A stretch of DNA of 64,000 nucleotides from assembly GCF_003432115.1 (NCBI RefSeq), contig NZ_QWDC01000002.1, forward strand, positions 868,001-932,000, in the 5' to 3' direction. The notes under the pieces were generated by a model. It worked only from the letters and a program-made list of their open reading frames with translations. It did not search any database and was not told the origin of the DNA. Source of the DNA: Mucilaginibacter conchicola (GTDB taxonomy: Bacteria > Bacteroidota > Bacteroidia > Sphingobacteriales > Sphingobacteriaceae). Within the stretch, counting starts at the first letter, position 1. Every line of letters starts with the position of its first letter. Both the position numbers and the translations under genes were made by a program. Below are positions 1 through 7,417 of the stretch, in pieces.

Positions 1-1308
1 ACCTCTATTCTCGGCACGCGCGGTAAGGTTTTGTACCGGATTGGGCGGCACCGAATCCAGCCACATCATTGGCGGCGGCATGGCCGGGTAACGGTAAAAG
101 TCTTTCCTCAGCGTATCTGCCAGGTGATTAGCATTAGCTATCAACGACTGCGACCTGAAATAAATGCTGCCCTGCACTCGTGGGTTGGCCCGTATCAGTC
201 GTAACTGGTTAGGTATCTCAGATGGATTCTTAAACGCCGGGCTGCGCTGCTCATAGAAGCGATAAGGTGCCTGCCCAACATATAAATGTCGGTTGTAGGT
301 GTTATTGCTCCACCAGTCTAACAGCACATCAAAGCCGGCGGCGCGGTTACCTATGTGCCAGTAGATCTGCGGGCTAAGGTAATCTATCCAGCCTTCCTGC
401 ATCCATTTGCGGGTATCGGCAAAGTTTTCAATGTATGATGAACCGCCGTTTGTTGCCGAGCCATCAGGGTGCTGGCTCTTGTTGGCCCATATCCCAAACG
501 GACTTATGCCAAACTTCATACGGGGCTTATATTTATGAACGCTATCAGCCATCATGTGTATCAACTGGTCAACATTGTTGCGGCGCCAGTCTTTGATGTT
601 ATCAAAATCAGCACCGTATTTGGCAAATGTCTCGGCATCATTTATTACCTGCCCGCGTACGGGGTAAGGGTAAAAATAATCGTCCATGTGTATGCCGTCA
701 ACATCGTAGTTCTTCACCACATCCAGTATCACCTGTACAATGTATTCGCGCACTTCGGGTATGCCCGGGTTAAAGAGTTTAATGCCATCGTAAATAAAGA
801 ACCAGTCGGGATGGGTACGGGTAACATGGTCCTGCGCCAGTGTCCAGAATTTATTGTCGAAAGTGGCGCGGTAAGGGTTAAACCAGGCATGCAGTTCCAT
901 ACCGCGCTTGTGCGCTTCGGCTACGGCAAACTCAAGCGGGTCATAGCCGGGGTCCTGGCCTTGTTTTGTAGTAAGATATTTTGACCATGGTTCGCGGCTT
1001 TTGGCATATAAGGCATCGGCAGCGGGCCTCACCTGGAACATAATAGCGTTAATGCCATTTTGCTGGTGTACGCTCATTTCATCAGCTAATTCTTTTTTTT
1101 GCGCTTCGGCGGTAGCTCGCGCATTGGTAGGCCAGTCAAGGTTTACCACGGTAGCTATCCATACGGCACGCATCTCATATTTGGGCTGCCTGGTGGTGTC
1201 TATTTCAATATCAGTGGCGGTATCGCCAACTAAAGGACCTTGTGCACAAGCGGTTGTATATGTAAGAACAGAAAGTAAAGCAGCAAAGAAATATTTATAT
1301 AAACGCAT
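1..1308 (-). CDS. GHL10-type glycoside hydrolase (DUF187 family), 3' part cut by window edge
   Basis: 436 codons are visible from an ATG at 1308 with no stop before the window edge, so the C-terminus is missing. The N-terminus is a Sec signal peptide (about residues 1-22, cleavage near ACA-Q). The body shows the GHL10/YngK pattern: RAVWIATVVNLDWP near residue 47, an EAHKRGMELHAWFNPYR stretch, and DGIHMDDYFYPYP at residues 204-216, a typical acidic active-site region. The family is exported and thought to act on cell-wall or polysaccharide glycosides, but the substrate cannot be told from sequence. It is divergent from the gene at 1564. Family confidence is high, substrate unknown. Confidence 0.85.
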   Translation of the reverse strand, partial: MRLYKYFFAALLSVLTYTTACAQGPLVGDTATDIEIDTTRQPKYEMRAVWIATVVNLDWPTNARATAEAQKKELADEMSVHQQNGINAIMFQVRPAADALYAKSREPWSKYLTTKQGQDPGYDPLEFAVAEAHKRGMELHAWFNPYRATFDNKFWTLAQDHVTRTHPDWFFIYDGIKLFNPGIPEVREYIVQVILDVVKNYDVDGIHMDDYFYPYPVRGQVINDAETFAKYGADFDNIKDWRRNNVDQLIHMMADSVHKYKPRMKFGISPFGIWANKSQHPDGSATNGGSSYIENFADTRKWMQEGWIDYLSPQIYWHIGNRAAGFDVLLDWWSNNTYNRHLYVGQAPYRFYEQRSPAFKNPSEIPNQLRLIRANPRVQGSIYFRSQSLIANANHLADTLRKDFYRYPAMPPPMMWLDSVPPNPVQNLTARAENRG

Positions 1309-1332
1309 TAAGCCGTGGTTTTAATTGAAGCC

Positions 1333-1340
1333 CAAAGATA
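1333..1340 (-). promoter_or_regulatory. Candidate -7 box for the GHL10 gene
   Basis: The minus strand reads TATCTTTG, a full match to the Bacteroidota -7 consensus TAnnTTTG, 24 nt before the ATG at 1308. No TTG lies 19-21 bp upstream, so only half of the promoter is supported. Confidence 0.35.
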
Positions 1341-1444
1341 TAAACTCAGCGGTAAGCTGTTTTAGTATTAGTTATAATAAAAGCCGCGGTTTTGTGTTTT
1401 TATCATATTGTACTTATTTTAGCCCTTTGTACATCTATAAAAAG

Positions 1445-1482
1445 CAAACAACTAAAGCAACACCGCGTTGTTTGAGTTGTTG
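1445..1482 (+). other. Intergenic nested hairpin upstream of the coiled-coil gene
   Basis: Two stacked inverted segments can pair: outer 1447-1453 with 1475-1481 and inner 1455-1461 with 1467-1473, with a short CG-containing loop. No T-run follows on the plus strand, so it does not look like a terminator. It lies about 80 nt before the ATG at 1564 and could be a 5' leader structure. Function is unknown. Confidence 0.4.
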
Positions 1483-1563
1483 TGATATTAAAAAATAATT
1501 AGAGCAAAGTAGCTACAAACGGTTAACGTGCCGTTAAAGCTATATAACCTTTAAACATTTACT

Positions 1564-2490
1564 ATGGAATACCAATCTAAGGATGACCAACCGGGGCAAG
1601 CGCCCAAAAAGAATTCGAATGTTATTTATTTCCTTATAGCTGTGGTGGTGGCATTGTTGGGTACCGATGTTTATCTGTATATGCAGAAAAATAAATCGGA
1701 TGTTAAGATAGTTTACCAAAACGATGAGAAAACACGCTTACAAACAGAGCTGGATAGCCTTGAGGCACAAATAGAGCAGGTAAATGCCGGCAGAGCCAAG
1801 ATGACGGCTACCATGCAAGCCAAAAATGACTCGTTACGTTTAAAGATCCGCGTATTGCGCAGCGAATTAGCTAAAGGCAAATTAACAGCGTCTGAATTAA
1901 ACAAAGCACAGGAAGATATTAAGCAGCTGCGCTACTTTGTTACCAAATACACTGCCGATATTGAGGAACTGAAAAAACAAAACACCAGCCTGGCAACCGA
2001 GCGCGATACGCTTAAAAACAACCTGGCCACCGTTAGTAAAAAAGCTACCGACCTTGAGCAGAAAAATCAGGAGCTGGATACCAAGGTTAAAGTGGCATCG
2101 GCCATTAAAGTTTCCACAGCCGAAGTTGTTGCTTATAAGGTAAAGAACAGCGGTAAAGAAAGCGATGTTACTAAAGCTAAACAGGCTACCAAGATCAAGA
2201 TAAACTTTAACGTGGCTGCCAACGAGGTTGCCGAAAAAGGTTTACATGATGTGTTTGTAAGGATCATAGACCCAACCGGCAACCTGATCACCGAAACAGA
2301 TTCGGGTACATTTACTGCCGATGGGCAAGACCTTCAATTTACTTACAAAACGTCTATTGATTTCCGCGATGACGGCAGTATGTACACTATTGACTGGGTA
2401 AACCCTGTGCCATTCCAGAAAGGTACTTACACCGTATTACTGTATGCTGATGGTTATACAATGGGTAAAACCAGCATTACGCTTAAATAA
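1564..2490 (+). CDS. Membrane-anchored coiled-coil protein of unknown function
   Basis: 308 aa. A short hydrophilic N-terminus is followed by one membrane segment (about residues 20-40), a long heptad-rich coiled coil (about 50-180, rich in K, E, Q and L) and a C-terminal beta-type domain (about 185-308) containing FNVAANEVAEKG and YTVLLYADGYTMGKTSI. The topology suggests an inner-membrane protein with a periplasmic coiled coil and a globular tip. Proteins of this build are common hypothetical proteins in Bacteroidota; I do not recognise a named function. It is a single gene ending at a strong bidirectional terminator. Confidence 0.8.
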   Translation: MEYQSKDDQPGQAPKKNSNVIYFLIAVVVALLGTDVYLYMQKNKSDVKIVYQNDEKTRLQTELDSLEAQIEQVNAGRAKMTATMQAKNDSLRLKIRVLRSELAKGKLTASELNKAQEDIKQLRYFVTKYTADIEELKKQNTSLATERDTLKNNLATVSKKATDLEQKNQELDTKVKVASAIKVSTAEVVAYKVKNSGKESDVTKAKQATKIKINFNVAANEVAEKGLHDVFVRIIDPTGNLITETDSGTFTADGQDLQFTYKTSIDFRDDGSMYTIDWVNPVPFQKGTYTVLLYADGYTMGKTSITLK

Positions 2491-2505
2491 CATACCTAAA
2501 GCATA

Positions 2506-2545
2506 AACAAAAGAGGCTGCCCTTTCCGGAGCAGCCTCTTTTGTT
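2506..2545. terminator. Bidirectional terminator
   Basis: A perfect 15-bp stem (2506-2520 with 2531-2545) around a 10-nt loop, with A-rich and T-rich flanks. It sits exactly between two converging genes (stops at 2490 and 2546), so it can serve both strands. Confidence 0.9.
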
Positions 2546-3964
2546 TTACATATCCATGTTCATGTGGTCGTGATCGTGAGATTTTTTGCTTCCGCCCATT
2601 TTCATGAGGGCCGGGTTGATGCGCAAATAAACCTGGAATGCTACCGGGCTGCTGCCATACAAGGGCTTTAATGCCTGTGGCGATACATTCAGTGTACTTT
2701 GCAGGCCCATGGTAAGGTTGGTTTGCTTCACGGTTGCCAAAATGCGATTAACACCAAGTGTTACCGCGTTGATATTGAAGTTTGGATCGTTGGCAAACAT
2801 ATCTTCCAGATCCAGTTCACCGGCATCTTTTTGTACATACTCGTAGCGGCCATAAATAGCAGTTTTGCTTAGCTGCAGGCTGTTCTCTAACAATACGGAT
2901 GGCTGCGTACGGCCATGGTGGCGGTTTTGCCCGTAAACCAAAGTGGTAGCCACATAGCTATCATCGCCCAGCATTTTGGTGTGGATGGCCGATGCTGTGA
3001 ATCGGTTCACATTATCATGCGGCTCGGCCTCTTCGGGGCTTTTGAGCCAGCCGTTTGATACCTGTAGTGCCCACTCTTTTGACGGATTGTAGGATAAACG
3101 CAACGAGTACGAATCAAACTTAGGTTTATCAAAATCATAGCGGTACTCATCCGGCTCGCGGCCTGTAAATACAGAACCTTCCAGCTTTACGTTTTTGTAT
3201 CGAAAGCCTAAGGTAGCCGTACCGAAGGTAATGTGCGTGGCATCGGCGTAGTGGTGACTCAGCGGTGCATCAGGATTATTCATGGCCGATGCCCGGTGCA
3301 TAAACACCGGCGGGCCAAGCGCGGGTTCGCCGGGCATGCCAACTGATAGATATACATCGGTATTTTTGGCCACGCGCTGGGTGTAAGCAACGCTTAACTC
3401 AGCAAATAGATCATGCGGGTGTTGTTTATCAACCAGTTTGGCCCCTTTGTATGATTCGCCGGTTTGGTACAACAGCGGGTAGCCGCCCAACCCAACTGTA
3501 AACGGATCAAAAGAAAACATGGTGTTTACCGAGAACAAACCGTTCTTGCCCACTTTGTGCTGGGCCATATACATGAACCAATTGGGTGCGTCAAACTTGC
3601 TGCCGCCTCTGCTGCCTTTGTTAAAAACATCCTGGTTGTTGTAGCGCGTAAAAACACTCCCGTGGAACATGTGCATCCAGTTTTTACTGTGCACCATGTA
3701 CATATACATCGGCGTTTCATCGGGCACCCATGATGTTCCGGATCCGTCGCGGTTCATGGGCAGGTCGCGCGAGAACTGGCTGCTCATCATCATCTCATGT
3801 TTGGTGGTATCGTGCTGCATTTCGGCCATCATTTTGGCATGGTCGTGGTGCATGGGCATGGTTTGCTTGTTGGCAGCACTGTCTTTTTTTATGTGCTGCA
3901 TGTGGTCTGTTTGCGCGTACGCAGCTGGGCCAAGTAATATGATTATTAAAGGAAGGTATTTCAT
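2546..3964 (-). CDS. Met/His-rich envelope protein, probably metal (copper) associated
   Basis: 472 aa with a signal peptide (about residues 1-17, cleavage AYA-Q). Residues 18-75 are extraordinarily rich in Met and His (HMQHIKK, PMHHDHAKMM, KHEMMM), and the C-terminus ends in HDHDHMNMDM: both ends look like soft-metal binding tails. The middle (about 95-450) has alternating aromatic and polar strands compatible with an outer-membrane beta-barrel. It is last in a minus-strand cluster with an HMA-domain protein, which supports a copper or other soft-metal role. The start overlaps the previous stop (ATGA at 3961-3964), indicating translational coupling. The metal and the activity are inference. 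Confidence 0.75.
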   Translation of the reverse strand: MKYLPLIIILLGPAAYAQTDHMQHIKKDSAANKQTMPMHHDHAKMMAEMQHDTTKHEMMMSSQFSRDLPMNRDGSGTSWVPDETPMYMYMVHSKNWMHMFHGSVFTRYNNQDVFNKGSRGGSKFDAPNWFMYMAQHKVGKNGLFSVNTMFSFDPFTVGLGGYPLLYQTGESYKGAKLVDKQHPHDLFAELSVAYTQRVAKNTDVYLSVGMPGEPALGPPVFMHRASAMNNPDAPLSHHYADATHITFGTATLGFRYKNVKLEGSVFTGREPDEYRYDFDKPKFDSYSLRLSYNPSKEWALQVSNGWLKSPEEAEPHDNVNRFTASAIHTKMLGDDSYVATTLVYGQNRHHGRTQPSVLLENSLQLSKTAIYGRYEYVQKDAGELDLEDMFANDPNFNINAVTLGVNRILATVKQTNLTMGLQSTLNVSPQALKPLYGSSPVAFQVYLRINPALMKMGGSKKSHDHDHMNMDM

Positions 3965-4758
3965 AGTTCAAAAAAGTTATACTCAAAACGCAGCAGGTAC
4001 ATATTGGCACTGTTGCGGAGCATGTTGTTATAAAGCGGTGCTCGGTATGAGAAGTCTAACCGGCAAACGCTGTTAAAAATAAACTGAAGGCCCGGTGCCA
4101 CATCCAGATAGCTTTGGCCATAACCGGGATTGCTTTTACCCAATAGCTCGGCGTACAGGTTAACATTAACCTGGTCGTAACTTTTATAGGCTTTAGGGAA
4201 TAGCAGGTAACCGGCAGATAGCGTATAAGCCAGCGCTTCTTTTGCACCGGTAATGCGGCCGTAATCATTAGCACTGTTCAAGCCGCGCAGGTAACTGCCG
4301 GATGCTGAGAGGGCAAACTTGTGCAGCAATTGCGTGAAGACAAGTCCACTCTGCACGCCCGAGTTATCGCCCTCAAGGGCAAGCTCCTGCATCATATATG
4401 GGTTACGGCTACTCGCCACTTTGCCAAACACAGCCGCACGAAAATGCTTTTGCACGTCATCAACCGAAAGGAAACGATATTTGGCGTAAAAGCTTGCACC
4501 CTCAAAACGTTGCTGCGACTGGTAAAAATCAGACACATAAGCAGCGCCATGCAGCATCAGTTTGCCGCTGGCACCAAACATAGCTTCAAGGGTAGTGCGG
4601 TTCTTAAAATCGGGTTTAAAAAACCCCTGGTTCTCTATACGTATGCCTAACGAGCGTGCGGCCATATTGCTGGCAGGTTCGGTATTAATATACAGTTCCT
4701 GGCCAAATGCAGTGCACACCCGTGCCGTAAGGCACAGCGCCACTAAAATAGTCCTCAT
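3961..4758 (-). CDS. Probable outer-membrane beta-barrel protein of the metal cluster
   Basis: 265 aa with a signal peptide (about residues 1-19, FG-QELY). The rest is a series of amphipathic strands (SGKLMLHGAAYVSDFYQ, FSYRAPLYNNML) ending in RFEYNFFEL, which resembles a small OMP barrel. No catalytic motif is visible. It overlaps the Met/His-rich gene by 4 nt and lies 21 nt after the HMA gene, so all three are likely co-transcribed. I do not recognise a specific family. Confidence 0.65.
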   Translation of the reverse strand: MRTILVALCLTARVCTAFGQELYINTEPASNMAARSLGIRIENQGFFKPDFKNRTTLEAMFGASGKLMLHGAAYVSDFYQSQQRFEGASFYAKYRFLSVDDVQKHFRAAVFGKVASSRNPYMMQELALEGDNSGVQSGLVFTQLLHKFALSASGSYLRGLNSANDYGRITGAKEALAYTLSAGYLLFPKAYKSYDQVNVNLYAELLGKSNPGYGQSYLDVAPGLQFIFNSVCRLDFSYRAPLYNNMLRNSANMYLLRFEYNFFEL

Positions 4759-4779
4759 AAAATAAAATTTAAAAGGGCC

Positions 4780-5277
4780 TTAAATAGCTACGTGGTAAAC
4801 AGGGCTTGTGGCCGATGGCTGCTCGGGGTTTTTACCCAAATGTTTTTTGGTAACCGAGTTTGGCGCAAAACCTTTATCAACAATAGTTAAGGCAATAGGT
4901 CCGCTCAGTGGTTTATCGGCATTAAGCAATTTAAAGGTATTGCCGGCATAGGTAAAAGTGTTATCGGCAACCTTAATATCATCAAAATTAAGGGTGGTTT
5001 TAAAATAGCTAACGCTAAAGCCCGAGTCTTTTACCTTTTTGCTGATCTGCGAAAAATCCAGGGGCATGCCATCTTTAAAGGTGATGGTATACACGTTGCG
5101 AATCAGATCGGGTTTTATCTCGCTTACAAAAGGAAGTGCTTTTAATGATTTTTCGGTGGTTTTTGCGCAAAGTGAACAGGTAAGTCCGCTTACTTGTAAT
5201 TCGGCTTTTGTAGTTTGTGCTTTAGCAACAGAAACGGTTGCCAATATTGCTATGATGAATATTCTTAGAGTTTTCAT
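4780..5277 (-). CDS. Exported heavy-metal-associated (HMA) domain protein
   Basis: 165 aa with a signal peptide (about 1-20, VAKA-Q). Residues 24-95 form an HMA ferredoxin-like fold with the metal motif GLTCSLC (CxxC) followed by AKTTEKSLKALPFV. About 70 further residues of unknown fold follow and end in YHVAI. Cytoplasmic copper chaperones share this motif, but the signal peptide places this one in the periplasm or cell surface. It is flanked by an HYC_CC_PP protein upstream and a Met/His-rich protein downstream, consistent with copper handling. Metal specificity is inferred. Confidence 0.82.
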   Translation of the reverse strand: MKTLRIFIIAILATVSVAKAQTTKAELQVSGLTCSLCAKTTEKSLKALPFVSEIKPDLIRNVYTITFKDGMPLDFSQISKKVKDSGFSVSYFKTTLNFDDIKVADNTFTYAGNTFKLLNADKPLSGPIALTIVDKGFAPNSVTKKHLGKNPEQPSATSPVYHVAI

Positions 5278-5355
5278 TTGTTAAAAATTGTAATGTTACT
5301 GATTTGATGTTTTGGTTTGTGACAGGTTGTTTTTGGTTATCAGAACCATCACACA

Positions 5356-5748
5356 TCAAATTTTAAGCGTACAATTTTTAATCAGAACATCTGCCGTTGG
5401 CTGGGGCTTATCGGGCGGGCCGCGGTTAAACAGTTTATCCATGATAGCCTGTTGTACCGGCAGAAAAAAGTCGGTGAAAGAAAGCCTTGGCATATCTGCC
5501 GCAGGCGGCATTTTTGGTAACCCTGCTGCTTGCTGCTGCTCATGACTGTCCTTAACTTTTACGTCAATTTTTGAATCTTTGCAGCACTTCATCTTGCTCT
5601 TAGCCATCGGTTTAATGCAGCTTTGAGCAGGAGTGTTCAGCTTGATATCAGCAACACGGTTTCCGCAATAATGAAGGTTAAGGCTAAAGCCGGATGCTGT
5701 AACCGTGTACAGCAACACTAACAATAATATGCCCGTCCTTTTCATCAT
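5356..5748 (-). CDS. HYC_CC_PP family protein
   Basis: 130 aa with an N-terminal signal peptide or membrane segment. It has the three signatures that name this Bacteroidota family: LHYCGN near residue 28, MKCCKDSK near residue 53, and KMPPAADMP near residue 79. The paired cysteines and HYC suggest metal binding; family members commonly neighbour heavy-metal efflux genes, as here. It is first in the minus-strand metal cluster, with a 78-nt gap to the HMA gene. Biochemical function is unknown. Confidence 0.8.
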   Translation of the reverse strand: MMKRTGILLLVLLYTVTASGFSLNLHYCGNRVADIKLNTPAQSCIKPMAKSKMKCCKDSKIDVKVKDSHEQQQAAGLPKMPPAADMPRLSFTDFFLPVQQAIMDKLFNRGPPDKPQPTADVLIKNCTLKI

Positions 5749-5869
5749 GGTTACAAAGTACTCAATTAACTTCTTGATTTCAAACAGATAACTCGAAAAA
5801 TTATTGTCCGCCTATTGTAAAAGATAAGGTAAAGTACTTAATTTCGTTTAGATTTATTCTAAATAGACA

Positions 5870-6787
5870 ATGAAAAAGATCCTTATCAGCCTGTCACTTT
5901 TCGCCTGTGTTTTAAGCGCATCGGCACAATCAAAGTTTGAGCAAGACCGCAATGCCATTAAAGCCCTGGCCGGTTATTACAAAGTTACTTTCAATTATGC
6001 CGAAACCTTTGCTGCCGATACCGCATACAAATTTCATCCTCGTTACCATTCATGGGGATACGAGTGGGCCACCATTGTAGAAGATTCACCGAAAAAGATA
6101 GCCATACAGCACCTGCTGGTTGTTGGCGATAGCACCGTTATTAAGCACTGGCGCGAGGATTGGGTGTACGAGCAGCCAACCATTTTGCAATATGATAAAG
6201 ATAATACCTGGAAGAAAGTTACCCTTAAACCAGCCGAGGTGAAAGGCCGCTGGGTACAGAAGGTTTACCAGGTTGATGATAGCCCGCGTTATGAAGGTAT
6301 TGGTACCTGGGTGCATGTTGATGGCCGCCACGAGTGGCAAAGCAAAACAGATTCGCCCCTGCCGCGCCGCGAGTTCACCAAACGTAGCGATTATAATGTA
6401 CTTAACCGTGGCAACCGCATTTACCTAACCACGCAAGGCTGGATGTTTGAGCAGGATAATAACAAAGTAGTACGTTCTGCAGATGGCGACAAAACCATTG
6501 CCCAAGAAAAAGGCTACGAAGAGTTTACCAAAGTTGATGAGGCTAAATTTGCCTACGCCAAAAAATGGTGGGCCGGCCAACAAGCTTACTGGGCCGATGC
6601 ACGTAAGGCATGGGACGCCATCTACGAGAAAAATCCTTCTATCAAATTAGCCGGAAAGAAAGATGGCAAATTGCTTTTTGAGCAACTGTTTGACCTGGCA
6701 GAGAGATCGGAAAAAGAAAAATGGAACTCAGATAAGAACAAAGCCGAAACCATTAAAGTGATCAACAACTACGTTAATGCATCGTAA
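5870..6787 (+). CDS. DUF6607 family exported protein
   Basis: 305 aa with a clear signal peptide (about 1-19, ASA-Q). It shows typical DUF6607 stretches: IKALAGYYKVTFNYAETF, HSWGYEWATI, KHWREDWVYE, WVQKVYQVDDSPRYEG and RREFTKR. Tryptophan and tyrosine content is high. The family is widespread in Bacteroidota and its biochemical role is unknown. It is a single gene ended by its own terminator; the neighbouring DUF2059 gene is separate. Confidence 0.85.
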   Translation: MKKILISLSLFACVLSASAQSKFEQDRNAIKALAGYYKVTFNYAETFAADTAYKFHPRYHSWGYEWATIVEDSPKKIAIQHLLVVGDSTVIKHWREDWVYEQPTILQYDKDNTWKKVTLKPAEVKGRWVQKVYQVDDSPRYEGIGTWVHVDGRHEWQSKTDSPLPRREFTKRSDYNVLNRGNRIYLTTQGWMFEQDNNKVVRSADGDKTIAQEKGYEEFTKVDEAKFAYAKKWWAGQQAYWADARKAWDAIYEKNPSIKLAGKKDGKLLFEQLFDLAERSEKEKWNSDKNKAETIKVINNYVNAS

Positions 6788-6815
6788 TTTGATAGTTACA
6801 TATAATTAAATATTT

Positions 6816-6849
6816 AAGGCCTTGCTTTTTGCAAGGCCTTTTTGTTTAT
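6816..6849 (+). terminator. Rho-independent terminator after the DUF6607 gene
   Basis: Perfect 10-bp stem (6816-6825 with 6831-6840), 5-nt T loop, then a run of T. It lies 28 nt after the stop codon at 6787. Confidence 0.88.
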
Positions 6850-6883
6850 TTTAACACGTTTTTACGATAATTATTTAAGCTGA

Positions 6884-7351
6884 ATGAAAATTAAACTATT
6901 GATAGCTGCCCTGCTGTTTTGTGTTGCTGCCAGGGCACAAACTACCCCAAACATTACACCCGCGCATTTACAAACAGCAGAAGATCTGCTTAGAACTATA
7001 CATGCCGATTCGCTTTTTAAGCAGAATATGAGTGTTATGTTACAACAGGCCAGCACTAACATCCCCGAAGATAAACGCACTAAATTTATTGAGGTAATGA
7101 ACACCTTTATAGCTAAGTATGTAAGCTGGGATCAACTAAAAGACCAACTCGCAGTAACCTACGCCAAAGAATTTACAGTTGCCGAAATAAAGGGGCTCAT
7201 CACTTTCTATAACACTCCGCTTGGCAAGAAACTATTGCTTAAGCAGCCCGTGCTGGTAGCCAAAGGAGCTGCGCTTGGGCAACAAATGGTACAAAGCCAT
7301 CAGGTTGAATTACAGCAAATGATGGAAGAAGCATTTAAGGACAGTAAGTAA
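6884..7351 (+). CDS. DUF2059 domain exported protein
   Basis: 155 aa with a signal peptide (about 1-18, ARA-Q). The mature part is helical and carries DUF2059 features: TAEDLLRTIHADSLFKQNM, then a stretch near the centre with W(D/E)QLKDQLAVTYAKEFTVAEIKGLITFYNTPLGKKLL. The family is periplasmic in many Gram-negatives with no assigned activity. It precedes an M16 protease by 66 nt in the same direction, so they might be co-transcribed. Confidence 0.85.
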   Translation: MKIKLLIAALLFCVAARAQTTPNITPAHLQTAEDLLRTIHADSLFKQNMSVMLQQASTNIPEDKRTKFIEVMNTFIAKYVSWDQLKDQLAVTYAKEFTVAEIKGLITFYNTPLGKKLLLKQPVLVAKGAALGQQMVQSHQVELQQMMEEAFKDSK

Positions 7352-7417
7352 ACAATTTGTAACTAAAATATTCGTTTAGCATTTTTAGCTGATTATATTC
7401 CCTTTTTTAATAGAACT

